Assembly: GCA_017618015.1 (NCBI GenBank)
Contig: JAFZVC010000007.1
Location: 1-64,000 of the forward strand
Length of the DNA: 64,000 nucleotides
Direction: 5' to 3'
DNA from: Spirochaetaceae bacterium
GTDB lineage: Bacteria; Spirochaetota; Spirochaetia; Treponematales; Treponemataceae
Part shown: positions 51,345-60,813 of the stretch, in pieces
Layout of the letters: every line of letters starts with the position of its first letter
Numbering within the stretch: position 1 is the first letter of the stretch
The notes under the pieces: model-generated
What the model was told of the DNA's origin: nothing
What the model saw: only the letters and a program-made list of their open reading frames with translations
Database searches by the model: none
Translations under genes and position numbers: made by a program

Positions 51345-54300
51345 ATGAAAAAAGCGTTTTTAATTCTTGCGGTCATTTTTATTGCAGCGGGCGTTTTTGC
51401 CCAGAGTGCGGCGTACACGAAGTACGTGAAGCTGGCGAAAGACTACGAGGCGAAAAAGCAGTGGGCGTTCGCGCTCAACGCCTGGTACGATGCCCTGGGC
51501 TGTGACGATGCACCGGCTCTGAAAACAGAAGCCCTTAACGGTTACAAAAAACTTTCAGAGACAATTTACGACGGAAACCCCGGATATGGAAACTTTAAGG
51601 GTTCAGCCCTACATGACGAATGGATAAAACTTCTGATTGATGCAGAAAAACTCGGAAACACAATCTTCACCTATGAGCTGACTTTAGGCAAGCTTGAAAA
51701 GCAGAGCGGCACTTCGAACTACACGGCTAAAATCGAGTTCAAAGAGTCCGACCGCTACCTCAAAACGATAGGTGTCATTCAAAAAGGTTTGGCGGTTGAC
51801 AATGAATCATCCTTCGACGACCATTCTCGTTGGGGGGAAGCCTGGCCGTCGGGGTGGCCTCGGTCTCCTGCAAGCCTGATGGACTCAGCAAATGAAATTC
51901 CGAAAAATCTGGCGTACAATATAGACGGCGTAAAAATTTTTGAAGTTCCTGCAGAATATGCAGAAAAATTTTATTTTTATTACCAAGACTTGAATAGTCC
52001 TAGTGTATTTCGTTTTAACGCGTTTGCCCCGATTTCATCAGGCTTAAGAGTCGGTCTTTACGACTATAAATTCAACATCGTAGACAATAAAGGCAAGGAA
52101 CTTTTCAAGGGCAAACGCTGGCTGCTCGGCGACGGAGACGGAATCACGCTTACGGATATCCCTGCCGACGTCGCAAAACTGATTGACAGCGGCAAGGCGT
52201 TCCTGAACCCGGTCGCGGTATACCTTCAATACGGAAAGTATAATCCCGCCGATGACAAGGGCGGACGCACTTTCATAAAGAATTTTCCGGAAGCACAGCT
52301 CGATATGTCTACGGCTGTAATTTACTGCTGGAACAAAACAGAAGACAAAATCAAAAAAAACTTTGATGAAGCTCTTTTTGAAAGCAAAAAAAGTGCGCTG
52401 ACATCGTATGATTTCATTCCCATAAAAGGCAAGAACTTTGAGATCGGAAAGACGGAAGTCACCCAGAAATTTTATGAAGCGGTGATGGGGTCAAATCCGA
52501 GCTTCCATAAGGGAGAGAATCTTCCTGCAGAAGGAATAAGCTGGTACGATGCGCTTTATTTCTGCAATGAATTGAGCAGACTTTCAGGATTCACACCTGT
52601 ATATTCCGTGAACGGCGAGACAGACGTAAAAAAATGGGACTATGTTCCGCACAAAGGTAAATCCTTGAAAGGTGAGATTGATTATAATCCTTATGCGGAC
52701 GGTTACAGGCTGCCAACGATTGAAGAATGGCGGTATGCCGCAAAGGGCGGAGAAAACTATGTATACGCCGGCAGTAGCAACATATATGAGGCTAGCTGGT
52801 TCCGTTACAATAGCGATGACAAAACCCACCCTGTCGCACAAAAAAAGCCCAACGGCTACGGACTTTACGACATGAACGGAAACGTATACGAGTGGGTATG
52901 GAATGAAAGTTCTGATTATTTATCGTCCGATGCCCCTCATGCGAACTACACTGTATCAGGAAGCTATTTTGTCTGGTTCGGTAATGAGGGTGTCAGCGAT
53001 GCGGAGTCGAGCGGACACGGTCGTGATAATGATATAGGTCTTCGACCTGTACGCACAATTAACATAAAGGTTGAGCCGCTGGACGTAAAGAAAGCCTTGA
53101 AGTCGTATGAGCTATCATTTCTTTCAGATGTCGGTTTTGAAATAGGAAAGACGGAAGTTACGCAGCAGCTTTACGAGGCGGTCATGGGAAAAAATCCGAG
53201 CTGGATAAAGGGCGTAAATCTTCCTGTGGAACACGTAAGCTGGTACGATGCCATTTACTTCTGCAATGAGTACAGCAGGCTTTCAGGATTCAAACCAGTG
53301 TATTCCGTGAACGGTGAGACGGACGTAAAAAAATGGAATTACATACCGCACAGCGGAAGCGCCATTGAAGGTGAGATAGTACAGATAAACAGTGCGGACG
53401 GTTACCGTCTGCCCACGAGTGAAGAATGGTTGTATGCCGCAAAGGGCGGAGAAAACCATGATTACAGCGGCAGTTACAATATTGATGAAGTCGGCTGGTA
53501 CGGTGGAGTGCCGTTCTTTAACTTCGAAGGGGGAAACAGTGAACACAGGGCACATCCCGTCGCGCAGAAAAAGGCAAACGGCTACGGACTTTACGACATG
53601 ACCGGTAACGTTAGCGAGTGGGTATGGTCAACTTCAAAACAAAAAGTTGCCTATGGCAGTGACTGGGACACTACAAGCCCAGGACTTTCATACACCAGGA
53701 AATATGACGGTGCCTTCAAAACCTCAAGTATCGGTTTCCGCGTAATGCGTCTGCCTGATGCCGGCCACAAGATCACATCGGCTTCGGAAATAAATAGAAT
53801 CATAAACTCTTATAAACTTGCTGCAATTCCCGGCAAGGAATATGAAATCGGAAAGACGGAAATAACCCAGGCCCTGTACAAAGCGGTAACAGGTGATAAT
53901 CCAAGCTGGTGGGTTAGGGATGAACTTCCTGTAGAACGCGTGAGCTGGTACGATGCCATTTATTTCTGCAATGAATTAAGCCGTCTTACAGGAAAGACTC
54001 CCGTGTATTCCGTAAACGGAGAATCTGATGTCACCAAATGGAACTACATTCCGAACAGCGGTCAGAGCATCAACGCCACAATAAATCAGAATATGGAAGC
54101 GGACGGTTACAGATTACCTACGCTTGAAGAATGGTATTTTGCCGCAAAGGGCGGAGAAAACTACACATACAGCGGCAGTGACAATCTGGATGAAGTCGGC
54201 TGGTATGGAGAAAACATAAACAAGACGCATCCTGTCGCACAGAAAAAGGCAAACGGATACGGACTTTACGACATGAGCGGCAACGTCGAAGAATGTGTTT

Positions 54301-57300
54301 GGTATAAACCCGACTGGGACGACGAGGACGAAGTTCTTGCTAAAGGCGGTTCTGTAAATACGACCACTAGTGATCTTAAGGTGCCAGCAGGGCCTTACGA
54401 AGAGGTGGGAGATATACTCTTCGACTATTTTTATGGATACGAAAATTCCACATACCGTGGCTTCCGCCTAGCGCGAAATAAAGATGCGAAACAGAGTGGG
54501 CTTATTGCAATTCCAGGTAAGAACTATGAAATCGGAAAGACAGAAGTTACGCAGGCTGTATATGAATCTGTAATGGGTGAGAACCCGACTTACTTTAAGG
54601 GAAAAAACATTCCTGTAGGAAACATCAGCTATTACGATATGCTTTATTTCTGCAACGAATACAGCAGGCTTTCGGGACTTACCCCGGTATATGCCGTGAA
54701 CGGTGAAACCAACGTAAAAAAATGGAATTATACGCCACACAAAGATGAAACCTTGAAAGGCAAAATTACGATGGACGAAAAGGCAAACGGCTACAGATTG
54801 CCTACGGTTGAAGAATGGCAGTACGCAGCGAAGGGCGGAGAAAACTACACATTCAGCGGAAGTGACAGTTATTTGGATGTTGCACAGTATAGCGGATGGG
54901 GATTCGGTGATTTGAAGACAAAACCTGTCGCACAGAAAAAGGCAAACGGCTACGGACTTTACGACATGAGCGGTAACGTCGAGGAATGTGTTTGGTGTGG
55001 AGGAGACGGCTGGAACGGCTATTTTTTGGCTTATGGCGGTCATACAGCGAGTGGAGAGGAATATTTTAAGGTGATAAATATAGCGGGAGCTTCTGGGAGC
55101 TATGGGTTATCCAACAAATATTATGAATACCAAACTTCCATATACTTTGGCTTCCGCATAGCGCGCAACAAAGAGAGAGGAGCGAAGCCGAGTGGGCTTA
55201 TTGCAATTCCTGGTAAGGACTTCGAGATTGGAAAAACAGAAGTTACGCAGGCTTTATATGAATCTGTAATGCGTGAAAACCCGAGTTACTTCAAGGGAGA
55301 AAATCTTCCTGTAGAAAACCTCAGCTATTACGATATGCTTTATTTCTGCAATGAATACAGCAGGCTTTCAGGACTTACTCCGGTATATGCCGTGGACGGT
55401 AAAACCGACGTAAAAAAATGGAACTATGCTCCGCACAAAGGTGAAAAATTGCAAGGTACAATTACGATGGACGAAAAGGCAAACGGCTACAGATTGCCTA
55501 CGCTTGAAGAATGGCATTACGCGGCGAGGGGCGGACAGAATTTTACTTACAGCGGAGGTGACAATATTGATGAAGTTGCATGGCCTTCTGAAATCATTTA
55601 TTCGAATGCGCATCCTGTCGCACAGAAAAAGGCAAACGGATACGGACTCTATGACATGAGCGGTAATGTATGGGAATGGCTCTGGGACAATGTAAATGAA
55701 ATGCGTTATAGCAGCGGCGGAGCATGGAATTCTTCGGCCTCAGCTTCTGAGGTTTCCAGAAGGAACGTTGGCGGTGCTGCCAACCGTAAAGACGGCTTAG
55801 GGTTCCGCATAGTCAGAAACATAATCAGAAAGGCAACCGTAAAACCCGTTGAAGACGCAAAAACTGTTGAAGAACTGGCTCCTGCGCCGGACAGAGAAGC
55901 GAAGCCGAGTGAGCTTATTGCAATTCCAGGCAAGAACTATGAAATCGGAAAGACAGAAGTCACGCAGGTTGTATACGAATCTGTAATGGGTGAAAACCCG
56001 AGTAAGTATAAGGGAGGAAATCGTCCTGTAGAAAACCTCAGCTATTACGATATACTTTATTTCTGCAACGAATACAGCAGGCTTTCAGGACTTACTCCGG
56101 TATATGCCGTGAACGGTGAAACCGACGTAAAAAAGTGGAACTATAATCCGCACAAAGGTAAAAACCTGAAAGGTACAATCACGATGGACGAAAAGGCAAA
56201 CGGCTACAGATTACCTACGCGTGATGAATGGAAGTACGCGGCGAAGGGCGGACAGAATTTTAAATACAGCGGAAGTGACAACATTGATGAAGTTGCATGG
56301 CGTTATGAAAACAGTGATTTGATGATACATCCTGTCGCACAGAAAAAACCAAATGGCTACGGACTTTACGACATGAGTGGTAACGTCGAGGAATGGGTTT
56401 GGTATAAACTATTAGGTTGGGCAGACGGCTATGGTATTGCTTTAGGCGGTACTGTAAATCAGATGACTGAATGTCTTGAGGTGGACAATGTGTTACCCAT
56501 CGAATGTTACGTATATCATGAATCCGACCCTTATCAGTACCGTGGCTTCCGCTTAGCGCGCAACAAAGATGGCATCGAAATCGGAAAGAGAGATGCGAAG
56601 CCGAGTGAGCTTATTGCAATTCCAGATAAGAACTTTGAAATCGGAAAGACAGAAGTTACGCAGGCTGTATACGAATCTGTAATGGGTGAAAACCCGAGTA
56701 AGTATAAGGGAGAAAATCTTCCTGTAGATACCCTTAGCTTTTACGATATACTTTATTTCTGCAACGAATACAGCAGGCTTTCGGGACTTACTCCGGTATA
56801 TGCCGTGGACGGTGAAACCGACGTAAGAAAATGGAAATATGCTCCGCACAAAGGTGAAACCTTGAAAGGTACAATTACAATGGACGAAAAGGCAAACGGC
56901 TACAGATTACCTACGCGTGCAGAATGGGAGTACGCGGCGAAGGGCGGACAGAATTTTACTTACAGCGGAAGTGACAATATTGATGAAGTTGCATGGCATT
57001 ATGATAATAGTGATGTGAAGATACATCCTGTTGCACAGAAAAAACCAAACGGCTACGGACTTTACGACATGAGCGGTAACGTCGAGGAATGGATTTGGTA
57101 TAGCTCGAACCGCTATGGTGCTGCTTTAGGAGGTAAGGTAACTGATGACATTAGATTTTTACAGATGCTAGGTGAAGTCTGCGTATATGATAAATTCGAA
57201 AGTAAATGGTACCGTGGCTTCCGTTTAGCACACAACAAAGATGCGAAGCCGAATGAGCTTATTGCAATTACAGGTGCGTCGGATAGAGAAGAGAAGCCGA

Positions 57301-58613
57301 ATGAGCTTATTGAAATTCCAGGCAAGGACTATGGAATCGGAAGTACAGAAGTTACGCAGGCTCTATATGAATCTGTAATGGGTGAAAACCCAAGTTACTT
57401 TAAAGGAGAAAACCTTCCTGTAGGAAGTGTGAGCTGGTACGATGCCATTTATTTCTGCAATGAATACAGCAGGCTTTCAGGTCTTACTCCGGTATATGCC
57501 GTGGACGGTAAAACCGACGTAAGAAAATGGAACTATGTTCCGCACAAAGGTGCAATCCTGAAAGGTAAAATTACGATGGATAAAATGGCAAACGGCTATA
57601 GATTGCCTCTGTTTGAAGAATGGAAGTACGCGGCGAAGGGCGGAGAAACCCACACATACAGCGGTAGTGGAAATATGGATGAAGTTGCATGGCACTGGGA
57701 CAACAGTGATGTGCTGATACATCCTGTCGCACAAAAAAAACCAAATGGCTACGGACTTTACGATATGAGCAGCAATGTCATGGAATGGGTTTGGGATGAC
57801 CAATACGGCCGTGAAGATAGCTATGGTACTGCTTTAGGCGGTACTGTAAATACGAACACTAAATTTCTTAAGGTTAACAATTTGTCCCCCCTCACATTTG
57901 ATAAATCCGAATGTGCGTGGTTCAACGGCTTCCGCATAGCGCGCAGCAAGGACGGTGTCGAAATCGGAAAGAGAGAAGCGAAGCCGAGTGAGCTTATTGC
58001 AATTCCAGGCAAGAACTATGAAATCGGAAAGACAGAAGTTACGCAGGCTGTATATGAATCTGTAATGGGTGAAAACCCGAGTCACTTTAAAGGAGAAGAC
58101 CTTCCTGTAGAAAGTGTGAGCTGGTACGATATGCTTTATTTCTGCAATGAATACAGCAGGCTTTCGGGACTTACTCCGGTATATGCCGTGGACGGTAAAA
58201 CCGACGTAAAAGAATGGAAATATGTTCCGCACAAAGGTGAAATCTTGCATGCTGAAATTACGATGAACGAAAAGGCAAACGGCTACAGATTACCTACAAG
58301 TGAAGAATGGAAGTACGCGGCAAAGGGCGGACAGAATTTTAAATGCAGTGGAAGTGACAATGTTGATGAAGTTGCATGGCATAACGATAACAGCAGAGGC
58401 AAGACACATCCCGTCGCACAGAAAAAACCAAACGGCTACGGACTTTACGACATGAACGGCAATGTCATGGAATGTGTATGGGATTCTTTTTATGCTTTAG
58501 GCGGTTATTACAGTCAAATCCCTAAATCTATAGGGATAGATTCTTCCACTCATCATTATAAATACGATCGTTTTTTTGACCGTGGCTTCCGCTTAGCCCG
58601 CAACAAAGACTGA
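51345..58613 (+). CDS. Giant secreted protein with nine tandem SUMF1-type domains
   Basis: A 2422-residue exported protein. A cleavable signal (MKKAFLILAVIFIAAGVFAQS) leads a ~340-residue N-terminal region beginning with a TPR-like helix. Nine SUMF1/C-type-lectin-like domains of ~230 residues follow, starting near residues 365, 600, 833, 1061, 1294, 1532, 1765, 1996 and 2226. Each opens EIGKTEVTQ, contains WYDA(L/I)YFCNE and ends NGYGLYDMxGNVxEWVW followed by a divergent segment and GFRxxR. The catalytic Cys pair of formylglycine enzyme is absent, so binding, not catalysis, is likely. Copies 4-9 are very similar. GGAGGAG precedes the ATG. No anchor is seen. Confidence 0.9.
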   Translation: MKKAFLILAVIFIAAGVFAQSAAYTKYVKLAKDYEAKKQWAFALNAWYDALGCDDAPALKTEALNGYKKLSETIYDGNPGYGNFKGSALHDEWIKLLIDAEKLGNTIFTYELTLGKLEKQSGTSNYTAKIEFKESDRYLKTIGVIQKGLAVDNESSFDDHSRWGEAWPSGWPRSPASLMDSANEIPKNLAYNIDGVKIFEVPAEYAEKFYFYYQDLNSPSVFRFNAFAPISSGLRVGLYDYKFNIVDNKGKELFKGKRWLLGDGDGITLTDIPADVAKLIDSGKAFLNPVAVYLQYGKYNPADDKGGRTFIKNFPEAQLDMSTAVIYCWNKTEDKIKKNFDEALFESKKSALTSYDFIPIKGKNFEIGKTEVTQKFYEAVMGSNPSFHKGENLPAEGISWYDALYFCNELSRLSGFTPVYSVNGETDVKKWDYVPHKGKSLKGEIDYNPYADGYRLPTIEEWRYAAKGGENYVYAGSSNIYEASWFRYNSDDKTHPVAQKKPNGYGLYDMNGNVYEWVWNESSDYLSSDAPHANYTVSGSYFVWFGNEGVSDAESSGHGRDNDIGLRPVRTINIKVEPLDVKKALKSYELSFLSDVGFEIGKTEVTQQLYEAVMGKNPSWIKGVNLPVEHVSWYDAIYFCNEYSRLSGFKPVYSVNGETDVKKWNYIPHSGSAIEGEIVQINSADGYRLPTSEEWLYAAKGGENHDYSGSYNIDEVGWYGGVPFFNFEGGNSEHRAHPVAQKKANGYGLYDMTGNVSEWVWSTSKQKVAYGSDWDTTSPGLSYTRKYDGAFKTSSIGFRVMRLPDAGHKITSASEINRIINSYKLAAIPGKEYEIGKTEITQALYKAVTGDNPSWWVRDELPVERVSWYDAIYFCNELSRLTGKTPVYSVNGESDVTKWNYIPNSGQSINATINQNMEADGYRLPTLEEWYFAAKGGENYTYSGSDNLDEVGWYGENINKTHPVAQKKANGYGLYDMSGNVEECVWYKPDWDDEDEVLAKGGSVNTTTSDLKVPAGPYEEVGDILFDYFYGYENSTYRGFRLARNKDAKQSGLIAIPGKNYEIGKTEVTQAVYESVMGENPTYFKGKNIPVGNISYYDMLYFCNEYSRLSGLTPVYAVNGETNVKKWNYTPHKDETLKGKITMDEKANGYRLPTVEEWQYAAKGGENYTFSGSDSYLDVAQYSGWGFGDLKTKPVAQKKANGYGLYDMSGNVEECVWCGGDGWNGYFLAYGGHTASGEEYFKVINIAGASGSYGLSNKYYEYQTSIYFGFRIARNKERGAKPSGLIAIPGKDFEIGKTEVTQALYESVMRENPSYFKGENLPVENLSYYDMLYFCNEYSRLSGLTPVYAVDGKTDVKKWNYAPHKGEKLQGTITMDEKANGYRLPTLEEWHYAARGGQNFTYSGGDNIDEVAWPSEIIYSNAHPVAQKKANGYGLYDMSGNVWEWLWDNVNEMRYSSGGAWNSSASASEVSRRNVGGAANRKDGLGFRIVRNIIRKATVKPVEDAKTVEELAPAPDREAKPSELIAIPGKNYEIGKTEVTQVVYESVMGENPSKYKGGNRPVENLSYYDILYFCNEYSRLSGLTPVYAVNGETDVKKWNYNPHKGKNLKGTITMDEKANGYRLPTRDEWKYAAKGGQNFKYSGSDNIDEVAWRYENSDLMIHPVAQKKPNGYGLYDMSGNVEEWVWYKLLGWADGYGIALGGTVNQMTECLEVDNVLPIECYVYHESDPYQYRGFRLARNKDGIEIGKRDAKPSELIAIPDKNFEIGKTEVTQAVYESVMGENPSKYKGENLPVDTLSFYDILYFCNEYSRLSGLTPVYAVDGETDVRKWKYAPHKGETLKGTITMDEKANGYRLPTRAEWEYAAKGGQNFTYSGSDNIDEVAWHYDNSDVKIHPVAQKKPNGYGLYDMSGNVEEWIWYSSNRYGAALGGKVTDDIRFLQMLGEVCVYDKFESKWYRGFRLAHNKDAKPNELIAITGASDREEKPNELIEIPGKDYGIGSTEVTQALYESVMGENPSYFKGENLPVGSVSWYDAIYFCNEYSRLSGLTPVYAVDGKTDVRKWNYVPHKGAILKGKITMDKMANGYRLPLFEEWKYAAKGGETHTYSGSGNMDEVAWHWDNSDVLIHPVAQKKPNGYGLYDMSSNVMEWVWDDQYGREDSYGTALGGTVNTNTKFLKVNNLSPLTFDKSECAWFNGFRIARSKDGVEIGKREAKPSELIAIPGKNYEIGKTEVTQAVYESVMGENPSHFKGEDLPVESVSWYDMLYFCNEYSRLSGLTPVYAVDGKTDVKEWKYVPHKGEILHAEITMNEKANGYRLPTSEEWKYAAKGGQNFKCSGSDNVDEVAWHNDNSRGKTHPVAQKKPNGYGLYDMNGNVMECVWDSFYALGGYYSQIPKSIGIDSSTHHYKYDRFFDRGFRLARNKD
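52416..58613 (+). repeat. Nine tandem ~700-bp coding repeats
   Basis: Repeat starts lie near 52416, 53125, 53824, 54506, 55201, 55919, 56620, 57313 and 58001, so the period is about 700 bp (range ~682-718). The ends of units (after the GNV motif) diverge much more than the starts. Nearly identical stretches such as GGCTACGGACTTTACGACATG occur in most units, which favours unequal recombination or gene conversion. Confidence 0.85.
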
Positions 58614-58620
58614 TGCACAG

Positions 58621-58640
58621 CAACCGGGCTTAGCCCGGTT
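58621..58640 (+). terminator. Hairpin after the giant SUMF1 gene
   Basis: A perfect 8-bp stem AACCGGGC/GCCCGGTT with a three-base loop directly follows the stop. There is no T-run, so termination efficiency is uncertain. Confidence 0.45.
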
Positions 58641-58652
58641 TGCAAAGTGGCT

Positions 58653-59105
58653 ATGAAAATGGTAGAACTTAAAGCAATATCAGAAGATAACTTTATAGAT
58701 GCTTTTAATCTAAAGCTTGCGCCCGGGCAGGAAAAATTCGTTTCGCATCCGATACGGAGTCTTGCTCAGGCGTATGTGTACAGGAACCAGTGCCAGCCGT
58801 TCGGGATTTACGCTGCGGACAAAATGGTCGGGTATGTGATGGTCATTTATGACTACGACATTCCTGAGTATGACATCTGGCACATGGTGATTGACGAGTC
58901 GGAGCAAGGTCACGGATACGGCGGCGAAGCGTTAAGCAAAGTGATTGAGTACATCAAGACAAAACCGTTCGGCGATTCAAACAGAGTCGCACTTACATGT
59001 AACAAGGACAATTCCGTAGCGATAAAGCTGTATGAGAAGATAGGGTTTTCCGCGACCGGGAACGAATACGATGACGAGATAGAGCTCGTGATGACTGTAG
59101 AGTAA
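58653..59105 (+). CDS. GNAT-family N-acetyltransferase
   Basis: A 150-residue acetyltransferase with motif A as VIDESEQGHGYGGEALSKVI (about 73-92, QGxGxGG) and motif B as LTCNKDNSVAIKLYEKIGFS. It resembles spermidine/diamine-type GNAT proteins. The start may be at 58653 or 58659 (both ATG); a GTG at 58647 is also in frame. No clear ribosome-binding site lies near any. It follows the giant gene after a hairpin and may be read from that transcript. Substrate unknown. Confidence 0.8.
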   Translation: MKMVELKAISEDNFIDAFNLKLAPGQEKFVSHPIRSLAQAYVYRNQCQPFGIYAADKMVGYVMVIYDYDIPEYDIWHMVIDESEQGHGYGGEALSKVIEYIKTKPFGDSNRVALTCNKDNSVAIKLYEKIGFSATGNEYDDEIELVMTVE

Positions 59106-59157
59106 TCCGATTTTACGAAGTCTTTCTATTTCTGTGAACTGGTAGCGGACAAGCAAC

Positions 59158-59206
59158 AATGCGCAGAGTAATAAAAGCTGAAATTTAGGATAATGCGCAG
59201 AGTAAT
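59158..59206 (+). promoter_or_regulatory. Direct-repeat operator of the Panacea locus
   Basis: AATGCGCAGAGTAAT occurs exactly at 59158-59172 and again at 59192-59206, a 34-bp period. The pair lies just upstream of the promoter of the toxin-antitoxin gene pair. Confidence 0.6.
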
Positions 59207-59217
59207 TTGCACCAGTC

Positions 59218-59246
59218 TTGTCTTTTACAAGCTTTGCATGTATATT
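59218..59246 (+). promoter_or_regulatory. Promoter of the Panacea-type operon
   Basis: TTGTCT (59218-59223), a 17-nt spacer and TATATT (59241-59246) precede the ATG at 59264. Confidence 0.6.
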
Positions 59247-59263
59247 AAAGTCAAGAGGTTTTG

Positions 59264-59833
59264 ATGAATATAGAAAAACTTATCCAGTTGACTTATTATC
59301 TTCTGAAAAAATATGATTACCGTCTCAATTATACAAAACTCATCAAGCTCTTATATCTTGCCGATAGGGAAGCATTCAAGGAAACCGGCCTCTCTCTTAC
59401 CGGCGATGTGTATTATTCATTAGATAATGGACCTGTTCTTAGTGGGTTATTAGATTTAATTCATGGTACATACAAAAATAAGGAAGCACAAAATTTGTGG
59501 GATGCTCGTTTTGCACGAGATTCTTATGATTTAATAACAGTTGTAGATAGAATACCTTTGTCTAAGCTTTCTGATTTTGACAGAGAAGTTTTGGACAAGG
59601 TTGATAATCAATTTCATGACAAAGATTATAGTTCGTTAATCAGTTATCTTCATAATAAAGACAATTGCCCGGAATGGAAAAATCCTAATGGATCCCGCTT
59701 GCCGATAAAAATCGAGGATATTCTTGCAAACATAGGAAAATCACAGGATGAAATTGATTTTATTATGCAAGAGAACAATCTTTATGAAGAGGAAGAAAAA
59801 TTGTTTGCGGAATTAGGAGCAAGTCTTGCCTAA
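59264..59833 (+). CDS. Panacea-domain (DUF4065/SocA-like) antitoxin candidate
   Basis: A 189-residue helical protein of the Panacea family (formerly DUF4065). The family opening is clear: LTYYLLKKYDYRLNYTKLIKLLYLADREA, then SLTGDVYYSLDNGPVLSGLLDL. In studied systems PanA proteins neutralise many unrelated toxins encoded beside them. The ATG at 59264 has AAGAGG upstream; a TTG three bases earlier is not needed. The gene is AT-rich against its neighbours, and overlaps the next ORF by 8 nt. Direct repeats upstream suggest autoregulation. Antitoxin function is inferred from family and context. Confidence 0.85.
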   Translation: MNIEKLIQLTYYLLKKYDYRLNYTKLIKLLYLADREAFKETGLSLTGDVYYSLDNGPVLSGLLDLIHGTYKNKEAQNLWDARFARDSYDLITVVDRIPLSKLSDFDREVLDKVDNQFHDKDYSSLISYLHNKDNCPEWKNPNGSRLPIKIEDILANIGKSQDEIDFIMQENNLYEEEEKLFAELGASLA

Positions 59834-60206
59834 GAAACAAACTTTTTTAAGTGATGCAGAAAAAACTCCAAGTGGTGCAAAAAAAAGACATCTAAGAATT
59901 ATAATCACAGATCCTGATAATGACCAAAATCAGGTCATTGTCTCTGTTACTACATTAAGATATCCTTCTCAAGATAAAAGTTGCGTTTTATTACCTGGTG
60001 AACATCCTTTCATAAAAGAAAAATCAATTGTTGATTTCAAAAGAACAACAGTTATGTCTTATATACAGATTTTTAATGGTATACAAAAGGGGCTCCTAAT
60101 ACGCAAAGAAGATATTTCTGATGAGTTATTGAAACGGATTCAAAAGGCTGCTACTAAGTCAAAATATATAAGCGACGAAATAAAAAGCATGTTTGTATAT
60201 TTTTAA
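59826..60206 (+). CDS. Candidate PanT toxin, small partner of the Panacea gene
   Basis: A 126-residue protein with a TTG start, supported by AGGAG six nt upstream and the 8-nt overlap with the antitoxin gene. I do not recognise a named family. The middle (VIVSVTTLRYPSQDKSCVLL, then PGEHPFIKEKSIVDFKRTTV) looks like a beta-barrel of the MazF/PemK kind, followed by a helical C-terminus (DISDELLKRIQKAA). Being in second position after a Panacea antitoxin makes it a likely toxin (mRNA interferase type is a guess). AT-rich; no further gene in the unit. Confidence 0.65.
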   Translation: MPKKQTFLSDAEKTPSGAKKRHLRIIITDPDNDQNQVIVSVTTLRYPSQDKSCVLLPGEHPFIKEKSIVDFKRTTVMSYIQIFNGIQKGLLIRKEDISDELLKRIQKAATKSKYISDEIKSMFVYF

Positions 60207-60336
60207 CAAAGAAATACTATGTCACTGTTTAAAATAGAGGCTGTTTCTTTTTAACTATTTTTTGACTTTTTCGCCTGACTCGTATTGGTTAAAATCGCCT
60301 GACGATAACACGACATTTAGAACGGAGAATAATAAA
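60207..60336. other. Spacer before the phosphatase gene
   Basis: Short AT-rich gap with the promoter and GGAG of the next gene; no other feature seen. Confidence 0.35.
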
Positions 60337-60798
60337 ATGACAAAAGTTTTATTCGTATGCCACGGCAACATTTGCCGATCGACAATGGCAGAAAGCGTTT
60401 TTACATACATGGTCGAGAAAGCAGGGCTTGCCGCGCAGTTCAAAATAGACTCAGCGGCGACCAGCACAGAGGAGATAGGAAATCCGCCGCATTACGGAAC
60501 GGTGTCGAAACTGCGCAGAGAAGGAATCCCGCTCGTTCCGCACAGGGCGCGCCGCATGACAGCAGATGACTACGAATACTACGACCTTTTAATTGGGATG
60601 GACAGCGCGAACATCCGGAACATGCAGAGAATCGCGGGCGGCGACCCGGACAGAAAGATTTTCAAGATGCTTGAGTTTTGCGGAAGCTCACGCGACGTGG
60701 CCGATCCGTGGTACACCGACAACTTTGACGAGACGTACCGCGATGTCACGGAAGGATGTTCCGCGCTGCTTGAGAAACTGCGGAAGGTTCGGCGTTGA
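60337..60798 (+). CDS. Low-molecular-weight protein-tyrosine phosphatase
   Basis: A 153-residue cytosolic phosphatase. The P-loop CHGNICRS gives nucleophile Cys8 and Arg14 (CX5RS), and DPWY holds the general acid Asp123. These features and the length match LMW-PTPs, which remove phosphate from tyrosine residues, in bacteria often on kinases controlling capsule or surface polysaccharides. The ATG at 60337 has GGAGAA upstream; the longer frame from 60262 is non-conserved. It runs towards hslO, with 15 nt between the ends. Confidence 0.93.
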   Translation: MTKVLFVCHGNICRSTMAESVFTYMVEKAGLAAQFKIDSAATSTEEIGNPPHYGTVSKLRREGIPLVPHRARRMTADDYEYYDLLIGMDSANIRNMQRIAGGDPDRKIFKMLEFCGSSRDVADPWYTDNFDETYRDVTEGCSALLEKLRKVRR

Positions 60799-60813
60799 GC
60801 TGTGGCGCGTCGG

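Noticed and set aside
54468-58250. Antisense ORFs of up to 191 codons along the giant gene on the minus strand
   Set aside because: They repeat with the same ~700-bp period and reflect the frame opposite a conserved repeat; none has a ribosome-binding site or recognisable family.
51345-58613. A diversity-generating retroelement acting on the SUMF1 units
   Set aside because: No reverse transcriptase, template repeat or accessory gene is visible in the window, and variation includes length changes. Kept only as an analogy in the finding.
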